Shown in pieces: positions 17,777 through 25,528 of a stretch of DNA of 64,000 bases. A program made the translations under genes and the position numbers. The notes below the pieces were generated by a model that was not told the origin of the DNA, ran no database searches, and was given only the letters and a program-made list of their open reading frames with translations. Within the stretch, counting starts at the first letter, position 1. Each line of letters opens with the position of its first letter. The DNA is from Rhodocyclaceae bacterium (lineage in GTDB: Bacteria; Pseudomonadota; Gammaproteobacteria; Burkholderiales; Rhodocyclaceae), in assembly GCA_030824275.1 (NCBI GenBank), contig JAVBXY010000031.1:27619-91618 (forward strand), written 5' to 3'.

Positions 17777-17845
17777 GGCGATCCCCTTAAACGGAAAGCC
17801 CTTCACGAACTGGCTGCGCAGCGGCTGGTAGGAAACGCGGCTTAA
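17777..17845 (-). pseudogene. Possible remnant of a RelE/ParE toxin between antitoxin and DUF2442
   Basis: The 69-nt gap read on the minus strand gives KPRFLPAAAQ in one frame, resembling the start of ParE/RelE toxins of this antitoxin class, and FVKGFPFKG in another frame, resembling the conserved RRxLLKGFP-type C-terminal motif. This would fit an internal deletion joining the two ends of a toxin gene. The matches are short and the call is weak. Confidence 0.25.
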
Positions 17846-18082
17846 TCACCGGGCGATGTTTCGCGCTTTAGAGAAAACCTCTTCGGCGTCGATGCTCTTG
17901 ACTTCTCCGCGATCATATTCAGCTAGGCGGCTCTCAATTTCAACTTCCCACGCTGCGTCAATCTCCACAGTGGCAGGTTCGTGGGGCGACTCAAGCAGAA
18001 TATCTACGAGACGCGAGTGTTCTTCCGGCGAAAGAGCCTTGCCGCGCTGGGCTAGTTCAATGACTTGATCGAGCATAGGCAT
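17846..18082 (-). CDS. Addiction-module antitoxin (TIGR02574-like)
   Basis: 78 aa, RBS GGAAGG. LDQVIELAQRGKALSPEEHSRLVDILLES...VEIDAAWEVEIESRLAEYDRGEVKSIDAEEVFSKAR is the typical layout of the 'addiction module component' family: LPPEER-like helix, AWxxEIxxRLxxYxxGE and a C-terminal xxEEVFxxxR. These proteins normally neutralise a RelE/ParE toxin coded directly downstream, but here only DUF2442 follows, so it looks like an orphan antitoxin. Confidence 0.85.
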   Translation of the reverse strand: MPMLDQVIELAQRGKALSPEEHSRLVDILLESPHEPATVEIDAAWEVEIESRLAEYDRGEVKSIDAEEVFSKARNIAR

Positions 18083-18222
18083 AACACCTTCCTTGGAACG
18101 GACCCTATCAGTTTATAACGCTTGGCGAACGGCAGCTTCGAGGCGAGGACTCATGACGGTTATGCGCAGTCCGGGAATGGGCAGAAATGGTCCTGCCGCA
18201 ACAGGATGCCGACGATCTGACT

Positions 18223-18248
18223 AAAAAGTCGGCGCTGGTGATACGGCG
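18223..18248 (+). repeat. Dispersed ~25-bp repeat, copy 4
   Basis: AAAAAGTCGGCGCTGGTG followed by ATACGGCG. It lies in the 190-nt gap between the DUF3616 gene end and the antitoxin start; nothing else was recognised there. Confidence 0.85.
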
Positions 18249-18275
18249 ACCGCAGAAAATGTTCGGATGCGAAAG

Positions 18276-19235
18276 TTATAAGGAGCCAGGCTCATAGCCT
18301 GGCTCCTCTAAATGCTCCGAGATGGGTGCGATCCGCAGTTGCGCGGGGTCAAGCAGCAGAAAACTGGCGGGACGGCCAGCGGCGCGGTCGCCGTCGTCGC
18401 TGACGATGACGATGCGCTCACGTCCGTCGATGACGGCCGGACTCACTCCTTCGGCATTCGCGAAACCCGGCAGACCGGGAAGCTCGGCGCGCCGTGGCGC
18501 ATCCTGCGACCGGCCGCTCCAGAACCATAGCTTGAAGTGGACTTGCTCCTTGCCGACCGGGCCGCCGATCAGCAGATAACCGCCGAGCGCCGGGATATAG
18601 GACATGCCGCGCAGGCCGTGGCCGTCCAGATCGAGCGCGATCAGGGGCGCAATTCGCGGCGCCGCGCCGGCCTCGAATATGGCGGCAGGATTCTCGATGC
18701 CGACGACGATGGCGCGCCCGTCCAGCAAGGGGCTACGCAAGCCGACCAGCAGGCGCTGCCGGTCGGGCGTCATCTCCAGCGCCTCGACGTTGAGCCCTGC
18801 TTCCGCCTTGACGTCGAGTATCGCGGCGGCCTGGGCCAGCACGGGGTGGGCCGCGACCAGCGCGGCCTTCAAGCCCTTGACCACCACGGGCGCCACGACA
18901 CGCTCGCTCTCGACCCGGAAGCGCAGCAGCTTCTCGCGCGACTTCTTCTCTTCGCCGTCGCCGTTGCGCGAGTGAGAGGTGATGGCATAAATCCAGCCGG
19001 CCGCGCCGGTGGTGAGACCCTCCAGATCGTCCAGCTTCATGGCATCGCCGTCGGCTGTGGTGGTGGTCGCGAGCGGGGTGCTGCTCGACGTGCCATCCGG
19101 GTGGAACGTGACGAGGCTGAAGGGGTGGTTCTTCTCATCCTCGACGACAAGAAAACGGCCGTCCGGCAATTGCTGTATCGCGGAAGGTTCATGTACGCCG
19201 GCAAGGGCGAGGAAGCTGGGAGCAGGTGTGGTCAT
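18276..19235 (-). CDS. DUF3616 family protein
   Basis: 319 aa, no signal peptide. Contains DUF3616 signatures: MKLDDLEGLTTGAAGWIYAITSHSRN, FRVESERVVAPVVVKGLK, LNVEALEMTPDRQRLLVGLRSPLLDGRAIVV, LDLDGHGLRGMSYIPALGGYLLIGGP and FANAEGVSPAVIDG. Likely a beta-propeller. The function of the family is unknown. Its last codons (EEPGYEPGSL) are part of a strong hairpin. Confidence 0.85.
   Translation of the reverse strand: MTTPAPSFLALAGVHEPSAIQQLPDGRFLVVEDEKNHPFSLVTFHPDGTSSSTPLATTTTADGDAMKLDDLEGLTTGAAGWIYAITSHSRNGDGEEKKSREKLLRFRVESERVVAPVVVKGLKAALVAAHPVLAQAAAILDVKAEAGLNVEALEMTPDRQRLLVGLRSPLLDGRAIVVGIENPAAIFEAGAAPRIAPLIALDLDGHGLRGMSYIPALGGYLLIGGPVGKEQVHFKLWFWSGRSQDAPRRAELPGLPGFANAEGVSPAVIDGRERIVIVSDDGDRAAGRPASFLLLDPAQLRIAPISEHLEEPGYEPGSL
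18281..18307. terminator. Perfect 12-bp-stem hairpin at the 3' end of the DUF3616 gene
   Basis: AGGAGCCAGGCT-CAT-AGCCTGGCTCCT, a perfect inverted repeat with a 3-nt loop lying within the last coding codons and ending 3 nt from the stop. No U-run follows in either direction, so it may be a terminator, an mRNA 3'-end stabiliser or a recombination/repeat scar. Confidence 0.5.
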
Positions 19236-19336
19236 GCCCCAATGCTACCCAAGATCGTGCCGCTGGACGCCGGCCGCGTCTTCGGCGATGGGGTTATACG
19301 GGGTTGGCTTCGCATTGCTATCCCCGAAAGAAAAAA

Positions 19337-19360
19337 CGCCGTCTCGCCAGCGCCGACTTT
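19337..19360 (-). repeat. Dispersed ~25-bp repeat, copy 5 (inverted)
   Basis: CGCCGTCTCGCCAGCGCC then GACTTT, the reverse orientation. It sits in the 245-nt gap between the DUF3616 start and the AsmA stop; nothing else was recognised there. Confidence 0.8.
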
Positions 19361-19480
19361 CGTTGACAGCGGACGATAGAAGAGGAACCTCAATTTTTCG
19401 GGCAGAAGCTGGGGGAGCGGGGGATTCAACATCTTGGGTAATGTCTTGCGCAATGTCGCTGCATACGAGGCGCCGCATTG

Positions 19481-20836
19481 CTACTTTTTCTGAGGTGCTT
19501 TCGGTTTGTCCTTATCGAACAGACGCTCGGCCCAGCCGCCGACTTTCGCGCCTACCGAAGTACCCATGCCCGGCCCCAGGATGACGGTGCCGATGGCCGC
19601 GCCGGCCACGGTGCCGCCGGTGGGGTAGAGCAGGGGAGAACTGATCGTGCCGCCGACGTTGAGCGGCACCTTGGCGCTGGTGCCTACCGCCTTGATCTGC
19701 GCGTTGATGCGCCCCGACAGCTCCTTCTTCGGCGTGATGCTCACCTTGCCGTCAGCAGCCAGTGCGCCCGAGGCGATCTCGAGTTGCGTGAAGTGCTGGC
19801 TGCCCTGGGCGACGACCAGATGCCCGGAGAGGTGGTCGAAGCGGGTTTCGCCGCCGGTGGTGCCTTGCTTGATCAGATGGGTGGCGGCGTGCTGGATATC
19901 GACGCCGTGCAGTACACCATTCCTGACCTGGAACGCGGTATCCAGTCGCAGGGCGTGCGCCAGTTGCTCGGTGCTTGCGGCCGTGGCCGAAAAGCTCGGC
20001 TTGGCGGTGAGCCTGCCGCTGACGCGCGTGCCGGGCGAAAGCAGGGGTGCGAGCTGGCGCATTTCGAGTTCGCGGATATCGAAATTGCCGCTGATCTTCA
20101 GTCCCTTTTGCCAATCGATATCCATCTTGCCCAGCACCGTGCCGCCATAGAGCTTCGCCTTCACCTCGCCGAGCCGGAGGTCGTTGGCGGTCGCCACGCC
20201 CTTCATGACCAGTTCGTCGAAGACCAGTGGCGGTCCGGCGGGCAAGGTCCATGCAGTTGCGCCGACATCGATCAGGTAGCCCGCCTTGTCGGGTGTGATT
20301 CGCGCCTTGAGCTTGCCGTCTTTGGTCGCCAGCGATGCCTCCTTGGGCGCCCCCGCCGTATCGAGCTGCACGCGGGCTTCGAAGGGGCCGAATTCCATTT
20401 TTTCGAGCCGGACCACGACTTTGTCGAGATGGATGTTTTCGATCCGGACGCTCGTTCCCGACGGCGGCTTGGCCGCATTGGTCCTGGCCCAGGCGGCCAT
20501 GCCGTCGATGCCCTTGCGCGTCAGGAGCAGGGAGTCGATCTCGACGGATTTCAATATCTTGGTTGCGTCCAGCAGGGAATGGACGTCGGGGGTCAGCACC
20601 ACTTTTCCCAGCGATATGTCGGCGGTCTTGCCAATCGCAATGCCGACGATCGTGAGGTGGGGAACCGGCAGGAGGGCGAATTTGAGGCTCTGGATCTTCA
20701 CCGGTTGCTGGAGGCTGGCCGATGCTTCCGCTTCGATGCGGGGAATATGGTCGTTGAGGGAGATGAACAGCGGTAGCAGGGCTGCGAGTACCAGCAGCAC
20801 TGCGACTACACCACCGATAGGCTTCCAGTATTTCAT
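19481..20836 (-). CDS. AsmA-family protein
   Basis: 451 aa. N-terminal membrane anchor (MKYWKPIGGVVAVLLVLAALLPLFISLNDHIPRIEAEAS) and the AsmA-like profile: LQQPVKIQSLKFALLPVPHLTIVGIAIG, GKVVLTPDVHSLL, ISGNFDIRELEMRQLAPLLSPGTRVSGRLTAKPSF, LRLDTAFQVRNGVLHGVDI. AsmA-like proteins span the periplasm and are implicated in lipid transport to the outer membrane. Unusually, the C-terminus ends in a glycine-rich hydrophobic stretch (GGTVAGAAIGTVILGPGMGTSVGAKVGGW), resembling a glycine zipper. Confidence 0.88.
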   Translation of the reverse strand: MKYWKPIGGVVAVLLVLAALLPLFISLNDHIPRIEAEASASLQQPVKIQSLKFALLPVPHLTIVGIAIGKTADISLGKVVLTPDVHSLLDATKILKSVEIDSLLLTRKGIDGMAAWARTNAAKPPSGTSVRIENIHLDKVVVRLEKMEFGPFEARVQLDTAGAPKEASLATKDGKLKARITPDKAGYLIDVGATAWTLPAGPPLVFDELVMKGVATANDLRLGEVKAKLYGGTVLGKMDIDWQKGLKISGNFDIRELEMRQLAPLLSPGTRVSGRLTAKPSFSATAASTEQLAHALRLDTAFQVRNGVLHGVDIQHAATHLIKQGTTGGETRFDHLSGHLVVAQGSQHFTQLEIASGALAADGKVSITPKKELSGRINAQIKAVGTSAKVPLNVGGTISSPLLYPTGGTVAGAAIGTVILGPGMGTSVGAKVGGWAERLFDKDKPKAPQKK

Positions 20837-20914
20837 TGCGACGCTCCAGGCTTGCTACTGGATTTTTCGAGGGGTGAGCCTCGTAGAGCCGGTAGCATAA
20901 ATCGCCGGCTTGCT

Positions 20915-21091
20915 TCAGACGGCTTTCTTGATCTCTTCCTTCAGATCGCCGAGGCCGGCCTGAACCTGGCCCTTGATACCCTGGAACTTACCCTTTTGCT
21001 CCAGTTCCTTGTTGCCCATGACCTTGCCGGCCACTTCCTTCACCTTGCCTTTGACTTCCTCAATGCGGCCTTTGGTTTGATCCTTGTTCAT
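20915..21091 (-). CDS. CsbD-family stress protein
   Basis: 58 aa, RBS CAGGAGAG. MNKDQTKGRIEEVKGKVKEVAGKVMG with NKELEQKGKFQGIKGQVQ is the CsbD signature. These small hydrophilic cytoplasmic proteins are induced by general or osmotic stress in many bacteria, but their action is unknown. A candidate regulon palindrome lies 98 nt upstream. Confidence 0.92.
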   Translation of the reverse strand: MNKDQTKGRIEEVKGKVKEVAGKVMGNKELEQKGKFQGIKGQVQAGLGDLKEEIKKAV

Positions 21092-21188
21092 GGTGCTCTC
21101 CTGACGGTGGATGGGAATGATGATGGGCAGCGCCACGTCTTCTGGCGACTGCCCATCATCAGACTACGGAGTGCAGGGCACGAGTTCT

Positions 21189-21202
21189 GTTCGCTGGCGT
21201 CC
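21189..21202 (-). promoter_or_regulatory. Candidate stress-regulon palindrome, site 5
   Basis: GTTCGCTGGCGTCC on the plus strand, the weakest of the set (three mismatches), 98 nt upstream of the CsbD start and with the same ATAGG flank as site 7. Confidence 0.3.
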
Positions 21203-21233
21203 ATAGGTATGGATGGATTTCATCGGCCGCATT

Positions 21234-21384
21234 AACGTGAGACAAGCTGTTCGGAGTCACCTGTGATGGACGCGCGCAGCGCGCCAACTGGTAACCCCCC
21301 GTGAGGGGGGCGAAGGGGGGCGGGCGATCCAAAGCAGCTAACTTTCATGATCGGGGGCGTAGCCAAACGCATCATGAAAGTCAG
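21234..21384. repeat. ~150-bp two-copy element, copy A
   Basis: Starts AACGTGAGACAAGCTGTTC, contains GACGCGCGCAGCGCGCCAAC and a CCCCCC-GTGA-GGGGGG hairpin, and ends CATGAAAGTCAG. The right end forms ACTTTCATGAT...ATCATGAAAGT, an 11-bp inverted repeat. It overlaps the stop codon of the DUF3494 gene. Copy B is at 33788-33939. Confidence 0.85.
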
Positions 21385-22685
21385 GTGCAGCCCACAGGCG
21401 CATTGGTGTGCCCGGGAACCGACACCGTATTGGCGAGGAAGGTGAAGGCACCCGAACCTTCGGCGCCCGACAGCAGGCGACCGCAAGAGGTGGCGAGATT
21501 ACCCATGGAAATGGATGCGGACGCCAGGATGTTGCCCTGGAAGGTCGAGCCCGCGTTGAGCGTTGCCGAGCTGCCGACGAACCACCAGACATTGGACGCC
21601 TTGGCGCCGCCCGTCAGCAGAATGGTGCTGTTGACGGCGGAGATGACGGTGGACGACGGTGCCTGGAATATCCAGACATCGGTGGGACCGCCATTCAGCG
21701 TGAGCGTGCCGGAGATATCGATCGAAGCGATGTTGGCGATGTAGGTGCCGGGAGTGAGCGTGGCATTGCCTGCGCAACCGGTACCGGCTCCGCCGCCACC
21801 CGCCGAGCCAATCACCCCGCAACCCAGAACGGTAGCCCCCGGAGTTCCCGCCGGCGAGATGCTGTTCCACTTCGCCAGCAGGACGGCTCGCACCGCGTCG
21901 GCCGTCGTGGTATCCGGATGGATCACGGTAATGACCTTGTCACCGGCATTGTGGGTGGGTGGTGTTCCTCCGCACAAGCCGAAGTCGTCGCCCGCGCCGA
22001 CTGCGACGGCATTGCAGGTGGCATTCGGATTCAGCACTACGTCACCATTGATCTTGGTGGCGCCGGTGTTGGTCAGACCGCCGGCCGACGCCATGCCGAA
22101 GGGCCCGAGGATGCCCAGGTCAATCGCGGCCACGCCCGCCGGGGGCGCTGTCTTGAAGCTCCATTGATAGCTGCATCCGAGGGCGACGCTGGTGCTGCTC
22201 TTGGCGGCCTGAGTGATGGTCACCGTGTAGGAGGTGCTGCCCGTCAGCGCCGCCGTGGTGGAGAAGGTCGCTACCAGATTCGCCGGTAGCGTCGACCCGC
22301 CGCCAAAGGTGTTCATGGCCACCGTGCCGGGAACGTTAACGCCGCTGACGGTCTCCTTGATGCTCATGGTGGTCAGGGTTCCGGCGGGGGCGGAGTTGAG
22401 GGTCGCCGGGTCCATCGCCAGACTGAAGGTGGCGGTGATCGATTTGCTTGGGCCGGCACCGGTGCTGATTGAGGCGAACTGGTTGCCGTTGCTGGGCTCC
22501 GATGCCGTCACCTTGGGTATGGTGGCGCCTGCGACGCTACATGTGGCGCCGGGCGCGACGGTGGTTGGCGCTGCCGCCCCGGACGAGCCGCCACCGCCAC
22601 CGCCGCCGCATGCAGCCAGGAAGGTGGATGCCAGCATGGCCAACAGCAAGGGCAGCGATTTTGAATGGATGTTGAATCTGTTCAT
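21381..22685 (-). CDS. DUF3494 ice-binding-type lipoprotein with Ig-like domain
   Basis: 434 aa, start at 22685 with CAGGAGA. Lipobox in MLASTFLAACGGGGGGG, then a Big_5-like Ig domain (about 55-190; VTASEPSNGNQFASISTGAGPSKSITATFSLAMDP), then a DUF3494 beta-helix (AIDLGILGPFGMASAGGLTNTGATKINGDVVLNP, GTYIANIASIDISGTLTLNGGPTDVWIFQ, KASNVWWFVGSSATLNAGSTFQGNILASASISM). DUF3494 proteins include ice-binding adhesins. Placed between the T2SS and stress genes and preceded by a regulon palindrome; likely surface-exposed. Ice binding is not shown by sequence alone. Confidence 0.9.
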   Translation of the reverse strand: MNRFNIHSKSLPLLLAMLASTFLAACGGGGGGGSSGAAAPTTVAPGATCSVAGATIPKVTASEPSNGNQFASISTGAGPSKSITATFSLAMDPATLNSAPAGTLTTMSIKETVSGVNVPGTVAMNTFGGGSTLPANLVATFSTTAALTGSTSYTVTITQAAKSSTSVALGCSYQWSFKTAPPAGVAAIDLGILGPFGMASAGGLTNTGATKINGDVVLNPNATCNAVAVGAGDDFGLCGGTPPTHNAGDKVITVIHPDTTTADAVRAVLLAKWNSISPAGTPGATVLGCGVIGSAGGGGAGTGCAGNATLTPGTYIANIASIDISGTLTLNGGPTDVWIFQAPSSTVISAVNSTILLTGGAKASNVWWFVGSSATLNAGSTFQGNILASASISMGNLATSCGRLLSGAEGSGAFTFLANTVSVPGHTNAPVGCT

Positions 22686-22776
22686 GGAGTTCTCCTGACC
22701 GTTTGCCATGAGGAACGCATTGGGCGTCCCTCAGGGGTCCTGACGGTGACTATCCGTATTTCCGGCGGGGGACTCT

Positions 22777-22790
22777 GTGCGCTGTTGCAC
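22777..22790 (-). promoter_or_regulatory. Candidate stress-regulon palindrome, site 6
   Basis: GTGCGCTGTTGCAC on the plus strand, one mismatch, 92 nt upstream of the DUF3494 start and just downstream of the gspF stop. Confidence 0.5.
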
Positions 22791-22815
22791 ATAAGGCGAA
22801 ACAAAGCGCGGGCCG

Positions 22816-24021
22816 TCAATGCACCAACTGGTTGATCTCGATGATCGGCAACAGGATGGCGAGGACGATCAACAGCACGATGCCGCCCATCAGCAGGATC
22901 ATCATCGGCTCCAGCAGCGTGAGGAAGACCGTCAGTCGTCGCTCCAGGCCCTTGGTCTCCAGTTGCGCGGCGCGTTCCAGCATCTGCTCCAGCTTGCCGC
23001 TCACTTCACCGCTGGCGATCAGATGCACCAGCAGCGGCGGAAAGGCGCGGGTTTCGCCCAGCGCTCGGGCCAGCCCGAGGCCTTCGCGCACCCGCAAGGT
23101 GGCGCGTTCGATGGCGTCGCGCAGCACCATGTTGCTCATCACCTGGGCGCCAGAGGCCAGCGCCGCCAACAGTGGCACGCCGCCGCCGACCAGGATCGCC
23201 AGGGTGCTGGCGAAGCGCGAGGTATCGATGCCGCGTATCAGCGGCCCCAGGCCGGGCAGGCGCAAGAGCAGGCCATGCCAGCGGCGGCGCAGTGCTTCGC
23301 GGCGGACGGCCAGGCGCGCGAGCGCCAGTCCGCCGCCGATCAGCAGCAGCAGCCAGATTCCGGACTCGCGCAGGAAGTCGCTCAGGGCGATGAGCCCCCG
23401 GGTCAGCAGGGGCAGGCTCTGCCGCGATTGCTGAAATACCTGCACAACCTGCGGCACCACGTACACCAGCAGGCCGGCGACGATCAGGATTGCTACCGTC
23501 GTGACCAGAATCGGGTAGAGCAGGGCCAGTGCGGTCTTCTGTTTCAGTGACTGGCGCGCGTCGAGATAGTCGGCGAGATGTTGCAGCACGCGCGGCAAGG
23601 CCCCCGACTCTTCGCCGCCATGCACCAGTGCCCGGTAGAAATCCGGGAAGCTCTTTTCATAGGCAGCCAGAGCCTTGGCCAGGGACAGGCCGGCGGTCAC
23701 TTCGGTCTTCACGCCGGTGAGGACTTCGCGCGTCAGCGGCTGGGCGGCTTCTTCGATCAGCGCATCGAGCGTCTGCTCCAGCGTCAGGCCGGAATCCAGC
23801 AGCGTCGCCATCTGGCGTGTCAGCAGGCTGAGTTCGGCGGCCGATACGCCGTGCGCCCATAGCTGCCGTGCGCGCTCGCGGGCCGCCACCGGGGCCAGTT
23901 CGGCCGGCAGCAGACCCTGTGTGCGCAACTGGTTGCGGGCCTGACGCGGTGTATCGGCCTGAATCACGCCGGTGACCTCGTGCCCGCTGGCATCCAGCGC
24001 GGTGTACGCGAAGGCTTCCAT
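22816..24021 (-). CDS. gspF: GspF, T2SS inner-membrane platform protein
   Basis: 401 aa. N-terminal MEAFAYTALDASGHEVTGVIQADTPRQARNQLRTQGLLPAEL and two GspF repeats (SAAELSLLTRQMATLLDSGLTLEQTLDALIEEA; FASTLAILVGGGVPLLAALASG), with three membrane spans including the terminal MILLMGGIVLLIVLAILLP. Full length. It couples the GspE ATPase to the pseudopilus. Last gene of the minus-strand gspC-D-E-F block, 15 nt after gspE. Confidence 0.97.
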   Translation of the reverse strand: MEAFAYTALDASGHEVTGVIQADTPRQARNQLRTQGLLPAELAPVAARERARQLWAHGVSAAELSLLTRQMATLLDSGLTLEQTLDALIEEAAQPLTREVLTGVKTEVTAGLSLAKALAAYEKSFPDFYRALVHGGEESGALPRVLQHLADYLDARQSLKQKTALALLYPILVTTVAILIVAGLLVYVVPQVVQVFQQSRQSLPLLTRGLIALSDFLRESGIWLLLLIGGGLALARLAVRREALRRRWHGLLLRLPGLGPLIRGIDTSRFASTLAILVGGGVPLLAALASGAQVMSNMVLRDAIERATLRVREGLGLARALGETRAFPPLLVHLIASGEVSGKLEQMLERAAQLETKGLERRLTVFLTLLEPMMILLMGGIVLLIVLAILLPIIEINQLVH

Positions 24022-24036
24022 GACTAAGGCTATTCG

Positions 24037-25524
24037 CTATTCACGTGTGACACGCAGGACTTCGTCGAGACTGATCACGCCCCGTGCGGCCAGGCGCATG
24101 CCGTCCTCGCGCAGGGAGCGCATGCCGCGCGCCAGAACGTGGGCGCGCAGGATTTGCTCGGATGATCGATCATGGATCAGGCGGCGCAAGTCGTCGTCCA
24201 CCGTCAGCAATTCATAAATGCCGGTGCGGCCCCGGTAGCCGGTGTACTTGCAGGCCGGGCAGCCTTGCGCGGTGTAGAGCTTGCCGTTGCTCGGGGCGGT
24301 GCCGAGGGTGATGCCTTGCGCGGCGTCGGCGGTGATGACCTGTCGGCATTCCAGGCACAGGCAGCGCACCAGACGCTGGGCGCCGACGCCGATCAGGCTG
24401 GATGCCAGCAGGAAAGGTTCGACACCCATATCCACCAGGCGGGTGACTGCGCTCACAGCGTCGTTGGTATGCAGGGTGGCGAATACCAGGTGTCCGGTCA
24501 GGCTGGCCTGCACGGCGATCTGCGCCGTCTCCAGGTCGCGTATCTCGCCGACCATGACGACATCCGGGTCCTGGCGCAGGATGGTGCGCAGCGCCCGCGC
24601 GAAACTCATCTCGATGCGCGGATTGATCTGCGTCTGGCTGATGCCGTCGAGGTCGTATTCGATGGGGTCTTCCACCGTCATGATGTTCAGCGCGGCGGCA
24701 TCCAGGCGGGACAGCGCGGCGTAGAGCGTGGTGGTCTTGCCCGAGCCGGTGGGGCCGGTGACCAGCACGATGCCGTGGGGCTCGCGGATCAGGCGGTCCA
24801 TGTGGGCGAGCGTGGCCGCGTCCATGCCCAGCTTGCCCAGGTCGAGGCGGCCGGCCTGCTTGTCGAGCAGGCGCAGCACTACCCGCTCGCCATGGCCGGT
24901 GGGGATGGTCGAGACGCGCACGTCCACCGGCTTGCCGGCCACCCGCAGGGTGATGCGGCCATCTTGCGGCAGGCGCTTTTCTGCGATGTCCAATTGCGCC
25001 ATGATCTTGACGCGCGAGACGATGGCGCCGTGCAAGGCGCGCGGTGGTTCGATCAGGTCACGCAGCGTGCCGTCGATGCGCATGCGTACCAGCAGCCGGG
25101 TCTCGAAGGGTTCGATATGGATGTCCGATGCCCCCGCCCGCAGGGCCTGGGTGAATAGCGCATTGATCAGCCGGATCACCGGCGCATCGTCCTGGCTTTC
25201 GAGCAGGTCCTCGACCCGTGGAATTTCCTGCAACAGGCGGGAAAGGTCCATGTCCTGAGCCATGTCACCGGCGAGATCCTCGTCCAGTATTGGCCTGTCC
25301 GTGTGTTCGCCGTTGTAGGTGACACCGACCAGCTCGTCGAATTCCGCAGCCTCGATCCGGCGGGCCTTCAGCGGTACGCCCAGTGCGCGGCGCAACTCGG
25401 CCAGCGCCCCGGAATGGGCGCCGCTGCGCACGGCGATATCGGCTTGATCATCGCGCAAGGCCGTGACCACCACGCCATTGGCTTTGACGAAGGCGTAGGG
25501 AATCAGGATGGTCGCCCGGTGCAC
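24037..25524 (-). CDS. gspE: GspE, T2SS secretion ATPase
   Basis: 495 aa from a GTG start 4 nt past the gspD stop, with GGGGGA upstream; the longer frame to 25638 only antisense-reads gspD and the dispersed repeat. Contains LVGVTYN-type N1 region, Walker A GPTGSGKTTT, Asp box and Walker B (ILRQDPDVVMVGEIRD), His box (GHLVFATLHTNDAVSAVTRL) and the Cys-rich zinc site (CLCLECRQ...GCPACKYTGYRGRTGIYELL). Powers pseudopilus assembly on the cytoplasmic face. Confidence 0.95.
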   Translation of the reverse strand: MHRATILIPYAFVKANGVVVTALRDDQADIAVRSGAHSGALAELRRALGVPLKARRIEAAEFDELVGVTYNGEHTDRPILDEDLAGDMAQDMDLSRLLQEIPRVEDLLESQDDAPVIRLINALFTQALRAGASDIHIEPFETRLLVRMRIDGTLRDLIEPPRALHGAIVSRVKIMAQLDIAEKRLPQDGRITLRVAGKPVDVRVSTIPTGHGERVVLRLLDKQAGRLDLGKLGMDAATLAHMDRLIREPHGIVLVTGPTGSGKTTTLYAALSRLDAAALNIMTVEDPIEYDLDGISQTQINPRIEMSFARALRTILRQDPDVVMVGEIRDLETAQIAVQASLTGHLVFATLHTNDAVSAVTRLVDMGVEPFLLASSLIGVGAQRLVRCLCLECRQVITADAAQGITLGTAPSNGKLYTAQGCPACKYTGYRGRTGIYELLTVDDDLRRLIHDRSSEQILRAHVLARGMRSLREDGMRLAARGVISLDEVLRVTRE

Positions 25525-25528
25525 GAGG

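Noticed and set aside
19232..19453. 73-codon minus-strand frame between DUF3616 and AsmA
   Set aside because: Part of it is dispersed-repeat copy 5 (PLSTKVGAGET) and it has no RBS or recognisable domain.
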